Below, piece after piece: positions 1 through 8,742 of a stretch of DNA of 64,000 bases. Position numbers and translations under genes: made by a program. How positions within the stretch are numbered: position 1 is the stretch's first letter; each line of letters starts with the position of its first letter. The stretch lies in contig NZ_CP026029.1 in the NCBI RefSeq assembly GCF_023520895.1, forward strand, positions 1,488,001-1,552,000, read 5' to 3'. The notes under the pieces are model-generated. The model did not search any database. It saw only the letters and a list, made by a program, of their open reading frames with translations, and had not been told where the DNA came from. This DNA comes from Paenibacillus sp. PK3_47. Lineage in GTDB: Bacteria; Bacillota; Bacilli; Paenibacillales; Paenibacillaceae.

Positions 1-252
1 ATGGAGCTGACCAGCAGTGAGGAAGTGAAGCGGATGGTCGAGCTTGATCTCGGGGCGGCGATTATTTCCAAACAGTCAGTCACTGCGGAGGTCCGCAGCG
101 GGACGCTCAAGATTGTACCGATTATAGAGCTGGAGGTCACCCATCCTGTAGGGGTCATCACCAAGTCGGGAAAATATGTGAATTCGGCCATGAGGCAATT
201 CCTGAGCGATCTCAAAGGAATGCCTGAAACACAATTTATCGGCTCGGAATGA
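1..252 (+). CDS. LysR-family transcriptional regulator, C-terminal part (cut by window start)
   Basis: The 83 visible residues look like the last part of a LysR-type effector-binding domain: a segment resembling 'EEVKRMVELDLGAAIIS' followed by strands and a terminal helix, as in CysL/CysB-like regulators. The helix-turn-helix and most of the effector domain would lie before base 1, so the ATG at base 1 is probably internal. Target genes cannot be deduced. The stop codon is followed by a 136-base gap before the next gene on the same strand. Confidence 0.7.
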   Translation: MELTSSEEVKRMVELDLGAAIISKQSVTAEVRSGTLKIVPIIELEVTHPVGVITKSGKYVNSAMRQFLSDLKGMPETQFIGSE

Positions 253-388
253 GCCCGGCACAGTGAAGCTTGGAGAAGCTTGGAGAAGCCTGCATCATTT
301 ACCCGGGACCTGAGAATAACCCCATTATGTGGGGCGTATGCTGTGAGTCATGGTTCCGCATACTTTGGCCTAAGGAGATGTTCAATCG

Positions 389-1201
389 ATGAAATTTGAC
401 CTGCATACCCATCATTTCCGCTGTGGCCATGCCGACGGAAACATCAGGGATTATATTGAAGCCGGTATTGCCGCCGGTCTTAACGTTATCGGAATATCTG
501 ATCACACACCTTATTTTGGAAGCCCTGAAGAACAGGCTTTTCCCAAAATAGCCATGGCCAAGTCCGAGCTTGCCCGTTACGTGGATGAAGTGCTGTCTCT
601 CAAAAAAGAGTACGAAGGAAAGATTGATGTCCTGTTGGGGATCGAATCCGATTATTTCCCGCAGCATGCCGAACTCTACCGGAAGACCCTTGCCGCCTTT
701 CCTTTTGATTACATTATCGGTTCTGTGCATAGCGTGGATAATGTCAGTATTTTTAATAAAGGACGCTGGAAGGGGCTGGGTACAAGGGAGAAAGTTGCTG
801 CCAAAGCAGAGTACTACCGGCTGATCGCCGAGTCCGCCCGCAGCGGCATGTTCCAGATCCTCGGCCATATTGACGCGATGAAGGGCAACTATCCTAAGTT
901 CTGTGAGATTCCTGCTGCCGCCGAGATTGATGAATGCCTGCGTGTCATCGGTGAATGCGGTACCGCAATCGAAATTAATACCTCCGGGGACACCAAGCTG
1001 TGCGGCGGCTGGTATCCGTCAGATGATATTCTGGAGCGTGCGCTTCATTACGGCGTGGAGGTCACCTTCGGCTCCGATGCGCATAAGCCTTCACGGGTCG
1101 CTGACCAGCATGAAGCGGTTGCCGCCCGTCTCAGGGAAATCGGCTTCACTCACTGGGTCTACTACAAGCAGCGTGAGAAGGTTACCGTTCCGGTCTCGTA
1201 A
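389..1201 (+). CDS. hisJ: PHP-family histidinol-phosphatase
   Basis: 270 residues, the usual length of HisJ/HisK-type histidinol-phosphatases, which hydrolyse L-histidinol phosphate in histidine synthesis. The PHP metal-binding motifs are in order: HTHHFRCGH near residues 6-14, SDH at 37-39, E86 in GIESDY, H114 in SVHSVD, H160 in GHID and SDAH at 229-232. AAGGAG lies 8 bases or so before the ATG. No other his genes are nearby, so the substrate rests on family membership; PHP proteins of this group can have other phosphoester substrates. Confidence 0.82.
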   Translation: MKFDLHTHHFRCGHADGNIRDYIEAGIAAGLNVIGISDHTPYFGSPEEQAFPKIAMAKSELARYVDEVLSLKKEYEGKIDVLLGIESDYFPQHAELYRKTLAAFPFDYIIGSVHSVDNVSIFNKGRWKGLGTREKVAAKAEYYRLIAESARSGMFQILGHIDAMKGNYPKFCEIPAAAEIDECLRVIGECGTAIEINTSGDTKLCGGWYPSDDILERALHYGVEVTFGSDAHKPSRVADQHEAVAARLREIGFTHWVYYKQREKVTVPVS

Positions 1202-1226
1202 AAAGTACAGGATTGCTAACTCCCAA

Positions 1227-1290
1227 AAAATGCACCGCAGAAACACGGATGGAGAGCTCTCCACTCGCGTGTTGTCTGCGGTGCATTTTG
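1227..1290. terminator. Bidirectional terminator between convergent genes
   Basis: A long inverted repeat (AAAATGCACCGCAGA and its complement, with an inner GGAGAGCTCTCC palindrome) lies between the phosphatase (+) and the nitroreductase (-). A and T runs flank the stem on both strands. Confidence 0.8.
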
Positions 1291-1292
1291 TT

Positions 1293-2039
1293 CTAATCTT
1301 TAAGATTATCGCAGGTAAAGCCCTGCTGCGGAAGAGTCCGGCCGGAATCTCCGTACTGCGGGTTGAGCGCATAAAAATGGGCCACCGTTGCGCTCCAGTC
1401 TCTTTCGGTCAGCCCCACAGTGCCCAGGTATTCACGGAACGCAGTGTTGTACTCCACAATATGCCCTTTTAAATCCGGATGATATCGCTCCTCATGGTAC
1501 ACAGCCTCCAACGGAAGACGCGGCTTCTTCGGCAGCTCCTCATCAGGATATCCGACACATAGGCCGGCAACCGGAAATACATATTCGGGCAGCTGCAGCA
1601 GTTCAATGACCTCTGCAGTATTTCGGCGTATTCCGCCTATCGGGATGATGCCAAGCCCGAGAGATTCCGCAGCAGCGGTCGAATAAGCCAAGGCAATTCC
1701 GGCATCGGTTGCCCCGACGAGCAGGGCATCCACATCACGGGCGGCCTCAAAAGGCTGTCCTTCCAGCTCGCCGGCCAGCTTGGCCCGGTAGAAGTCAAGG
1801 CAGAAGACCAGAAAGACAGGCGCGTCTGCCACATGCTTCTGATTTCCGCTCAGCACAGAAAGCTGCTGCTTCCGCTCTTTATTGGTTACAGCGATAATCG
1901 TCACCTGCTGCCCGTTAACCCACGAAGGCGCCGCCTGGGCCGCCCGGATCATCAGCTGCAGCTTCTCCGGCTCCACAGGCCGCGGGCTGTATTTGCGGTA
2001 GGACCGGTGATCCATTAACGTCTTAAGTACATCATTCAC
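1293..2039 (-). CDS. Nitroreductase family protein (NfsA/FRP-like flavoenzyme)
   Basis: 248 residues from a GTG start. The GTG at 2039 is preceded by AGGAGG at good spacing, while the frame upstream runs through a terminator-like hairpin. The N-terminal HRSYRKY (residues 11-17) and the APSWVNGQQ segment (about 37-45) are typical FMN-binding elements of NfsA/FRP-type NAD(P)H-dependent nitro/flavin reductases, cytosolic enzymes that reduce nitro compounds, quinones or flavins. Its natural substrate is not shown by the sequence. It follows a GNAT gene but is separated from it by a terminator. Confidence 0.85.
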   Translation of the reverse strand: MNDVLKTLMDHRSYRKYSPRPVEPEKLQLMIRAAQAAPSWVNGQQVTIIAVTNKERKQQLSVLSGNQKHVADAPVFLVFCLDFYRAKLAGELEGQPFEAARDVDALLVGATDAGIALAYSTAAAESLGLGIIPIGGIRRNTAEVIELLQLPEYVFPVAGLCVGYPDEELPKKPRLPLEAVYHEERYHPDLKGHIVEYNTAFREYLGTVGLTERDWSATVAHFYALNPQYGDSGRTLPQQGFTCDNLKD

Positions 2040-2147
2040 TGTATGAGATCCTCCTAAGGGTAAAATTGAATTGTAAATATCATATACCAAGAGACTGGAG
2101 AACCGCCAGTCTGTCCCCTGCCCGCTGACCCGCAAGTCTGAGAGGGC

Positions 2148-2175
2148 AAAAAAATGGACCCGATTTCTCGGGTCC
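2148..2175 (-). terminator. Rho-independent terminator after the GNAT gene
   Basis: An 8-bp perfect stem (GGACCCGA/TCGGGTCC, 4-base loop) is followed on the minus strand by seven T. It lies between the GNAT stop and the nitroreductase start. Confidence 0.75.
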
Positions 2176-2253
2176 CAACAGCATTTATATTTCAAAAGGG
2201 GGTCATGTACTTAGTTTAACCGCTGACTGTTAGAGTTTGATAACGGCATTATT

Positions 2254-2790
2254 TCAATTGTGTAACAATGTGAATACTTTCATTACATCACCCGAGCCAT
2301 CCGCCATCGGCATGATCCGTCCGAGCTTCATGCCGTTGGCCAGCATAACCCTTTCGGACCGGTAGTTATCGCCGCGGCAGCGCCCCTCCACCTGGACCAG
2401 ACCCAGCTCACGGATACTGTAATCCAGCAGCAGGCCTACAGCTTCAGATGCAAGACCGCGCCCCCACCATAACGGATCTACCATATAGCCGAGCACCGCC
2501 TTGCCTTCATGACGGTTCCAGCTCTGCAAAGATACTGTTCCCACCAGCTCCTCATTACCCTTGAGATGAATTCCGGCATGCAGGGCACAAGGGTCGTAAG
2601 GATACAGCATCCTCTTCACCAGCTTATCCAGCTGCTGCGGACCGGCTCCGCTGCGCATCAGGATATGACGGCGCACTTCCGGGTGAGAGAGCATCGTCTT
2701 AAGCCTGTCACGATCCTCTTGTTGCATTGCCCGGAGGCAAGCCTTTTGCCCTTGCTGGGCTATGACGGATACGGTCTCATAAGTACTCAT
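2254..2790 (-). CDS. GNAT family N-acetyltransferase (RimJ/RimL-like)
   Basis: 178 residues. The second half has the RimJ/RimL acetyl-CoA fold signature: a strand with GYMVDPLWWGRGLASEAVGLLLDY (pyrophosphate-binding loop and following helix) and a late segment with the pattern of NYRSERVMLANGMK. Such enzymes acetylate protein N-termini or small molecules; the substrate is unknown here. GGAGAG precedes the ATG. A separate transcription unit is likely because a terminator follows. Confidence 0.8.
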   Translation of the reverse strand: MSTYETVSVIAQQGQKACLRAMQQEDRDRLKTMLSHPEVRRHILMRSGAGPQQLDKLVKRMLYPYDPCALHAGIHLKGNEELVGTVSLQSWNRHEGKAVLGYMVDPLWWGRGLASEAVGLLLDYSIRELGLVQVEGRCRGDNYRSERVMLANGMKLGRIMPMADGSGDVMKVFTLLHN

Positions 2791-2856
2791 GCTGCAGCTC
2801 TCCTTCCCGGAAGTTATGCGCTTTAAGCATCCTGTTCCATGGCCGGTTCCCTGATT

Positions 2857-3786
2857 CTAGCCCCGGCGCAGCGTAAGTATCGTCAGCTCCGGCCTGCACA
2901 GCAGGCGGAACGGCATGTAAGTCTCGCCAAAGCCTCTGTTCACATATACCGGCAGCTTCTTCGCGGTATAGTACAATCCGCTTATGTATTTAAGTGAGCC
3001 GTAAGGCGTATAAGGTGCGCCCACAAAGGGCAGGCGGATCTGCCCGCCGTGGCTGTGTCCTGACAGCTGGAGATGGACAGGATAGCCTTCCGCCGTGTCG
3101 GCGTAGTCCGGCTCATGCATCAGCAGCAGGGTAAATGTGCCCTCCGGAACGTCTTTCAGTGCAGCAACCGGATCGGGAGTGCTCTGCAGCAGGTCATCCA
3201 GGCCGGCCACCGCCATAACCGCTCCGCCCTGCCTGATCAGAAACGACTGGTTTCTGAGCACCGTGAAGCCGGCGGACTGGAACAGACGGCCCAGCAATTC
3301 TGTATTTTTGTAATCATGATTGCCGAAGATGGCGTATTTACCGAGCGGGGCCTGCAGCTCTGCAAGCAAGGCAGCAGAGTCGGTCAGATCTTCCGCATCG
3401 CTGTCCACGATATCACCGGTGAAGCAGATGATATCCGGCTGCGCTTCCTTAATGTGCTTCGTCAGCCGGGCCAAATCTCCGGCATCCTTGTTGAAGCCGA
3501 GATGCACGTCACTGAAATGGACAAGCCGGGTACCGGAGAAGGCGGAGGGCAAATCAGGCAGCGGCAGTTCCATCCTGGTTATATCCAGCCAGTTGGGCTC
3601 TCCCTGCCAGACATAGCCCCCTGCGAGCAGGCCGGCACCGAACACAGCCGCTGCCCCGCGGGTCAAGAACTGCCGGCGGGTAATTTTGCGTCCGCCCCCG
3701 CTGCCTGGAACAGGGCCGCCGTACCGGCTGTATTCCGCACCTGCTGGAGCATGATCGGGAGAAGCCCCGGAGGATTTATGGTTCAT
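2857..3786 (-). CDS. Tat-exported metallophosphoesterase (YkuE-like)
   Basis: 309 residues. A twin-arginine signal (TRRQFL at residues 36-41 followed by an Ala/Gly-rich hydrophobic stretch) indicates export of a folded metalloenzyme. The calcineurin-like metal sites are present in order: D93 and H95 in FSDVH, GD at 124-125, GNHD at 155-158, and a GHSHGG motif near residue 245. B. subtilis YkuE is the closest family I recognise. The substrate is unknown; an envelope phosphoester is plausible. A GGAAGGAG site precedes the start. The channel gene upstream ends 50 bases before. Confidence 0.82.
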   Translation of the reverse strand: MNHKSSGASPDHAPAGAEYSRYGGPVPGSGGGRKITRRQFLTRGAAAVFGAGLLAGGYVWQGEPNWLDITRMELPLPDLPSAFSGTRLVHFSDVHLGFNKDAGDLARLTKHIKEAQPDIICFTGDIVDSDAEDLTDSAALLAELQAPLGKYAIFGNHDYKNTELLGRLFQSAGFTVLRNQSFLIRQGGAVMAVAGLDDLLQSTPDPVAALKDVPEGTFTLLLMHEPDYADTAEGYPVHLQLSGHSHGGQIRLPFVGAPYTPYGSLKYISGLYYTAKKLPVYVNRGFGETYMPFRLLCRPELTILTLRRG

Positions 3787-3836
3787 AGGGAGTTTCTCCT
3801 TCCTTGGAACAGAGCATACAGTGCTCCGGTTAAGTC

Positions 3837-4565
3837 TTATTTTTGTTCACAATCCGCTTCTTCCTTTATTTCCTCTTTGGCGCCATCTACCGCTTCGCCC
3901 ACAGCTTCATCAACCTCACTGTCCACCTCCTGCTTAATTTCCTGTTCCGTGCCGGGACCAAGAATCTTCCGGAACAATCCCAGCATGGAGAGCGCGTAGG
4001 CTACGGTGATGAAGCTGAAGCTGATCTGCATAATGACCACAAGCCGGGAAGTATTGTCTACAGGCGCCACATCCCCGTAACCTACGGTTGTAAAGGTGGC
4101 CACACTGAAGTACAAAAAGGTAATCAGCTGGCTTACAAGATCATCCCCGAGCCCCTCACCATTAAAGGAGGACTGGCCAAACAGCTTATATATGGATGTA
4201 TATACGATCGTAAAAAAGAAAATGCAGGTGATCGCGGCAATACTGATCCGGATGAGCGTCTGCTGCAACTTGACTTCTTCGCTGTTGGATACCTTGATTT
4301 CGTGAAAAATAAACAGGATGTAAAAAATCACTGAAGCCAGCACAAAAAGCAGAATCAGACCCTGCAGCCCCCGGTTGCCCGGTACAATATCACCAAGCTC
4401 AATCCACCCCAGCAGATCCTCCACCGAAATCAGCGTGTAGATCAGAACGGGTGCGAGCAGGATGCCTTTTCCCATCCAGCTCATCTTCATCCGGTAAAAC
4501 CACAGGGCCAGCGCAGCAATAAACGCCAGATTTAAGGTCCATACCCACCAGTCCACAGTCCTCAT
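3837..4565 (-). CDS. Two-pore-loop type potassium channel protein
   Basis: 242 residues from the ATG at 4565, which follows AGGGGAACAGGGA. The K+ selectivity filter TVGYGD is at about residues 160-165, preceded by a pore helix and followed by a last membrane helix, as in the ion-channel 2 family. Two to three further hydrophobic segments lie before it. The C-terminus is a strongly acidic tail rich in Glu/Asp. No RCK domain is present. It starts about 30 bases after the DUF3891 gene ends, so both are probably co-transcribed. Confidence 0.83.
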   Translation of the reverse strand: MRTVDWWVWTLNLAFIAALALWFYRMKMSWMGKGILLAPVLIYTLISVEDLLGWIELGDIVPGNRGLQGLILLFVLASVIFYILFIFHEIKVSNSEEVKLQQTLIRISIAAITCIFFFTIVYTSIYKLFGQSSFNGEGLGDDLVSQLITFLYFSVATFTTVGYGDVAPVDNTSRLVVIMQISFSFITVAYALSMLGLFRKILGPGTEQEIKQEVDSEVDEAVGEAVDGAKEEIKEEADCEQK

Positions 4566-4596
4566 TTCCCTGTTCCCCTGGCTATTGTCATTGGCA

Positions 4597-5442
4597 TCAG
4601 TCCTGCTCCCGGTTCCGCTCTGCCATCCGGCTGTCAGCAATAGCCTTCAAAGGAGACTCCGGCCGGCAGGTGACGGTAATCCGGCATTCTTCCTCCGGTG
4701 TTTCACTGTATGCAAGGGCAATTCCTTTGCTGTTAATTGCTGTTTTGCTCACTCGGCGGATGTTAAAAGCGACTTCGACATCTCCTGTGAACGGAAACGG
4801 TTCGAGCAGCAGGGTCGAAGCATCCTGCCATTCCGCAGAAATGGCCCGGCCGGAGGTGAAACTGAAATCCTCGGTTCCCGAGAACCCGTCAGTCCACCAT
4901 GGATGCTCCTCTGACTTGGGACTTCCCGGCTCATTCAGGGCCAGGTACAGCGAGAGATCGTCGCAGAACTGCAGCAGCCTGGCATCATAATACAGCTCAC
5001 CTTCACTGATAGGCGCACTTTGCTCCAGCTCGCGGTGGATGCGGGATCTGCGCTCCTCCTCATCCTTGAGATAGGCAGTCAGCTCCGGACTCTGTTCCCC
5101 GGACACTTCGATCAGCCGTTCAAAATGCAGACTGCACAGCAGCGCGCCGTAGGCTGTCTCTGCTTCAATCTCGTTAAGTCCCCGTTTGTAGAACGTCAGC
5201 TTCGGCACCACCGGAAAATCAATAAAGCTGTACGGCGCACCCTCCGCATCATTCCAGAACGGCGTCTCATCCAGATCAATCCATCCCCGGTCATGGTTGC
5301 TGATGGCCCATACCACTTCTTCCTGTCTTTTACCCGCCGGCACCTGCTCTTCCTTGAAGTGAAGCGCAAATTCCCCGGCCACACGGCCATGCTCATGCTG
5401 CTTAACCATTACAAATACATCGTCCTGCTCACGGCTGATCAT
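4597..5442 (-). CDS. DUF3891 family protein
   Basis: 281 residues from the ATG at 5442, which has GGGGAGGG at suitable distance; the frame extends eight codons further without a better site. The N-terminal pattern (REQDDVFVMVKQHEHGRVAGEFA) and the NHDRGW segment are typical of DUF3891, a family of unknown function whose conserved His/Asp residues hint at a metal-dependent enzyme. Likely first gene of an operon with the K+ channel. A TATAAT hexamer lies at 5496-5501 on this strand. Confidence 0.75.
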   Translation of the reverse strand: MISREQDDVFVMVKQHEHGRVAGEFALHFKEEQVPAGKRQEEVVWAISNHDRGWIDLDETPFWNDAEGAPYSFIDFPVVPKLTFYKRGLNEIEAETAYGALLCSLHFERLIEVSGEQSPELTAYLKDEEERRSRIHRELEQSAPISEGELYYDARLLQFCDDLSLYLALNEPGSPKSEEHPWWTDGFSGTEDFSFTSGRAISAEWQDASTLLLEPFPFTGDVEVAFNIRRVSKTAINSKGIALAYSETPEEECRITVTCRPESPLKAIADSRMAERNREQD

Positions 5443-5635
5443 TCCGAACCCTCCCCGATTGTTCACTGCCCCTGGATATGTATGATTTAGTGTAGATTAT
5501 AACATATACCTCTAGATTTGCTTAAGTTTGGTTATTCTGTCCTGTAAGGACTGTCTAAGAATGTACCCGTTTCAGCCGTTATAAGAAACACCATACACTC
5601 AAGCTTCACAACTCTGGAATCTATTGGCACAATCC

Positions 5636-5675
5636 AAAAAGCCACACCTTCAGGCAGGTGCCTTCGGGTATGGCT
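5636..5675 (-). terminator. Terminator after sdhB
   Basis: The inverted repeat AGCCACACC...GGTATGGCT, with an inner AGGC/GCCT pair, is followed on the minus strand by five T. It is 30 bases after the sdhB stop and closes the sdhCAB operon. Confidence 0.75.
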
Positions 5676-5704
5676 CTATGAACAATTTTGGTCAGACTGC
5701 TTCT

Positions 5705-6469
5705 TTATACACCCAGCCAGCGTTTGAACATATGCTTTGTGGTCTGCTTGTTAATTTCGGCAATCGAGGTGGTCAGCGGAATGCCTTTCGGGCAGGCACG
5801 CACACAGTTCTGCGAGTTGCCGCAGCCGTCGATTCCGCCGTCTTCCATCAGCGCGTCCAGACGGTCGTCGGCATTCATCTCGCCCGTTGGATGGGCGTTG
5901 AACAGACGCACCTGGGAGATCGCTGCAGGGCCGATGAAATTGGTCTTCTCGTTGACATTCGGACAGGCCTCCAGGCAGACCCCGCAGGTCATGCACTTGG
6001 ATAGTTCGTAGGCCCATTGGCGTTTTTTCTCGGCCATCCGCGGACCGGGGCCCAGGTCATACGTACCGTCAATCGGAATCCAGGCCTTGACCCGCTTGAG
6101 CGCATTGAACATCCGGCTGCGGTCGATAACAAGGTCACGTACGACCGGGAAAGTCTTCATCGGCTCAATGCGTACCGGCTGCTCCAGGTTGTCAATCAGG
6201 GCGGCGCAGGCCTGGCGCGGCTTGCCGTTGATCACCATGGAACAGGCACCGCATACTTCCTCCAGGCAGTTGGAATCCCAGCAGACCGGAACCGTGTTAT
6301 CGCCTTTGGCATTGACCGGGTTACGCTGAATTTCCATCAAAGCGCTGATTACATTCATGCCCGGACGGTAAGCCAGCTCAAACTCTTCGACATATGGTGA
6401 GCTTTCTGGTTCGTCCTGGCGGGTGATGATAAACTTTACGTTTTTGGGAGCTGCAGCAGTTTCCGCCAT
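5705..6469 (-). CDS. sdhB: Succinate dehydrogenase iron-sulfur subunit
   Basis: 254 residues, normal length for SdhB. An N-terminal plant-type ferredoxin domain carries the [2Fe-2S] cysteines (CWDSNC, CGAC). The C-terminal domain has CMTCGVCLEACP and CGNSQNCVRACP for the [4Fe-4S] and [3Fe-4S] clusters. It passes electrons from SdhA flavin to the menaquinone site on SdhC at the inner face of the membrane. AGGAGG precedes the ATG. It is the last gene of sdhCAB but sits 311 bases after sdhA, an unusually long gap. Confidence 0.95.
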   Translation of the reverse strand: MAETAAAPKNVKFIITRQDEPESSPYVEEFELAYRPGMNVISALMEIQRNPVNAKGDNTVPVCWDSNCLEEVCGACSMVINGKPRQACAALIDNLEQPVRIEPMKTFPVVRDLVIDRSRMFNALKRVKAWIPIDGTYDLGPGPRMAEKKRQWAYELSKCMTCGVCLEACPNVNEKTNFIGPAAISQVRLFNAHPTGEMNADDRLDALMEDGGIDGCGNSQNCVRACPKGIPLTTSIAEINKQTTKHMFKRWLGV

Positions 6470-6521
6470 ATCTGTTACCTCCTAAAGTGTTTTACGTTAC
6501 GGTGATGTTACGATTCCGGAA

Positions 6522-6707
6522 TAACTGCACTCGGTGCAATTAAAACCGGCTTTTTTCTGCCCGGCACACGAGTTAACTGCACTTTATACATTTATATTTC
6601 AGAAAATTGCTGAATTCCGCCTATCCGCCAAATTATAGCTGCATAGAATACAGTTATTCCGCCTGAAGGTCCACAGGGTGGGTATTATAGTTGTATAAAA
6701 TACAATT
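6522..6707. repeat. Four phased palindromes in the sdhA-sdhB spacer
   Basis: The 311-base spacer has no gene but holds four related 15-base dyads of the form YTGYAY-nnn-RTRCAR: 6525-6539 (CTGCACTCGGTGCAA), 6577-6591 (degenerate), 6639-6653 (CTGCATAGAATACAG) and 6691-6705 (TTGTATAAAATACAA, perfect). Their starts are 52, 62 and 52 bases apart, close to five, six and five turns of B-DNA. The last two share a flank, ATTATAG before the dyad and TTA after it. No function is known to me. Confidence 0.7.
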
Positions 6708-6780
6708 AGCCACCGTGTTCTGCATGTAGCGTGTTATACCGGCTGCGGTACATTGATGTTCAGCCGCCAAGGTCTATCTA

Positions 6781-8523
6781 TTAGTCCTTCGAGTAATCGC
6801 GTACCCGCGGAGGAATGAGCGAGACATCCACGTCCTCGTAAGAGATCTGCGGGCCGTCTGCTGTCCAGGCTGCTTTGGTCGTCTTCAGGAACTCCTCATC
6901 GTTACGGTTCGGGAATTCCGGCTTGTAATGCGCGCCGCGGCTTTCGTTGCGCAGCAGTGCGCCAAGCGTCATCGCTTCGGACAGCTCCAGCATATTCCAC
7001 AGCTGGCGGGTGAAGGCCACGCCCTGGTTGTTCCAGCGCGAGGTGTCACTCATGTTAATCCCGCGGTAGCGTTCCTTGAGCTCTTTGATTTTACCGATCG
7101 TAGACTCCAGCTTTTTGTTATCCCGGACGACCGTCATGTTCGCCGTCATCCATTCGCCAAGCTCTTTATGGATGACATAAGCGTTCTCTGTACCGGACAT
7201 ATTCAGCAGAGACTCGTATTTGTCGGTCTGCTTTTTATGGAAGCCGTCGAACACCCGGGAGGAAACATCCTGCACCGATTTCTTCAGTCCCTTAATATAT
7301 TCGACAGCCTTCGGACCTGCGACCATCCCGCCGTAGATTGCCGATACCAGCGAGTTCGCGCCCAGCCGGTTTGCACCGTGGTACTGGTACTCACATTCCC
7401 CTGCTGCAAACAGCCCGGGGATATTGGTCATCTGGTTGTAATCCACCCACATGCCGCCCATCGAATAGTGTACGGCCGGGAAGATTTTCATCGGTATTTT
7501 ACGGGGATCATCGCCCATGAATTTCTCATAGATTTCGATAATGCCGCCCAGCTTGACGTCCAGCTCCTTCGGATCCTTGTGGGAAAGGTCGAGGTAAACC
7601 ATGTTCTCGCCGTTAATTCCCAGCCCCTGATCCACACATACGCTAAAGATTTCCCGGGTGGCAATATCGCGCGGCACCAGATTTCCGTATGAAGGGTATT
7701 TCTCTTCAAGGAAGTACCATGGCTTGCCGTCCTTATAGGTCCAGATGCGTCCGCCCTCGCCGCGGGCCGATTCCGACATCAGCCGCAGCTTGTCATCGCC
7801 GGGAATCGCCGTCGGGTGAATCTGGATGAACTCCCCGTTGGCGTAATGTACGCCCTGCTGATAGACAGCACTTGCTGCCGTGCCTGTATTGATAACCGAG
7901 TTGGTTGTTTTGCCGAAAATAATGCCCGGGCCGCCGCTGGCCAGAATGACCGCATCCGCCGGAAAGGTCTGAATCTCCATTGTCTTCAGATTCTGTGCGC
8001 TGATGCCGCGGCAGATGCCCTCGTCATCGAGGACTGCCGAGAGGAATTCCCAGTTCTCGCTTTTGGTTACCCGGCCTTCCGCTTCCCAGCGGCGCACCTG
8101 TTCATCCAGCGCGTAGAGCAGCTGCTGGCCGGTCGTTGCCCCGGCAAAAGCCGTCCGGTGGCGCTTCGTTCCGCCGAACCGGCGGAAATCCAGCAGACCT
8201 TCCGGCGTGCGGTTGAACATGACGCCCATCCGGTCCATCAGATGGATGATTCCCGGAGCGGCTTCGCACATCGCCTTGACCGGCGGCTGGTTGGCCAGGA
8301 AGTCACCGCCGTATACGGTGTCGTCGAAGTGCTCCCAGGGCGAGTCCCCCTCGCCCTTCGTATTAACGGCACCGTTAATGCCGCCTTGCGCGCATACCGA
8401 GTGCGATCTTTTGACAGGTACCAGTGAGAACAAATGCACATGCGCGCCGGACTCCGCCGCCTTGATGGTAGCCATCAGACCAGCCAAGCCGCCGCCCACG
8501 ATAATGATATCGGCAGATGCCAT
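6781..8523 (-). CDS. sdhA: Succinate dehydrogenase flavoprotein subunit
   Basis: 580 residues. GGGLAGL near the N-terminus binds the ADP part of FAD, and HSVCAQGG contains the histidine that carries covalent FAD. The central HPTAIPG and R-rich catalytic segments of the fumarate reductase/succinate dehydrogenase family are present. It oxidises succinate to fumarate and hands electrons to SdhB. AGGAGTG lies before the ATG. The 219-base gap to sdhC holds a hairpin repeat rather than a gene. Confidence 0.95.
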   Translation of the reverse strand: MASADIIIVGGGLAGLMATIKAAESGAHVHLFSLVPVKRSHSVCAQGGINGAVNTKGEGDSPWEHFDDTVYGGDFLANQPPVKAMCEAAPGIIHLMDRMGVMFNRTPEGLLDFRRFGGTKRHRTAFAGATTGQQLLYALDEQVRRWEAEGRVTKSENWEFLSAVLDDEGICRGISAQNLKTMEIQTFPADAVILASGGPGIIFGKTTNSVINTGTAASAVYQQGVHYANGEFIQIHPTAIPGDDKLRLMSESARGEGGRIWTYKDGKPWYFLEEKYPSYGNLVPRDIATREIFSVCVDQGLGINGENMVYLDLSHKDPKELDVKLGGIIEIYEKFMGDDPRKIPMKIFPAVHYSMGGMWVDYNQMTNIPGLFAAGECEYQYHGANRLGANSLVSAIYGGMVAGPKAVEYIKGLKKSVQDVSSRVFDGFHKKQTDKYESLLNMSGTENAYVIHKELGEWMTANMTVVRDNKKLESTIGKIKELKERYRGINMSDTSRWNNQGVAFTRQLWNMLELSEAMTLGALLRNESRGAHYKPEFPNRNDEEFLKTTKAAWTADGPQISYEDVDVSLIPPRVRDYSKD

Positions 8524-8538
8524 AATTGTTCACTCCTA

Positions 8539-8679
8539 AAGTTTTGTTAGGGATACTTCTACTGATATTGCTTCGTACAAAACTTGCTTCGGAAGCATTA
8601 GCTTAAGTTTTGTGAGGGTTACTTCTACTGATATTGCTTCGTACAAAACTCGCTTCGGAAGCATTTGCTTAAGTTTTGT
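8539..8679. repeat. Two tandem 66-bp repeats with hairpins in the sdhC-sdhA spacer
   Basis: Units start at 8539 and 8605, with a partial third start at 8671; they differ at a few positions only. Each contains the inverted repeat ACAAAACT...AGTTTTGT (8577-8584 with 8606-8613, and again 66 bases on), enclosing the smaller dyads GCTTCGGAAGC and AAGC...GCTT. The element lies in the 5' leader of sdhA within the operon transcript. No T run follows, so it is not an ordinary terminator. Confidence 0.85.
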
Positions 8680-8742
8680 GTGAGTATACGCTTTCTTGAA
8701 TTACATCATAAAGGCCGTGCACCGGACAGGCGCTGCCCTGTG

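Noticed and set aside
2156..2175. T-box leader of the nitroreductase gene
   Set aside because: The GGACCCGA hairpin with T run is simply a terminator; no T-box AGGGTGG sequence or specifier stem is present.
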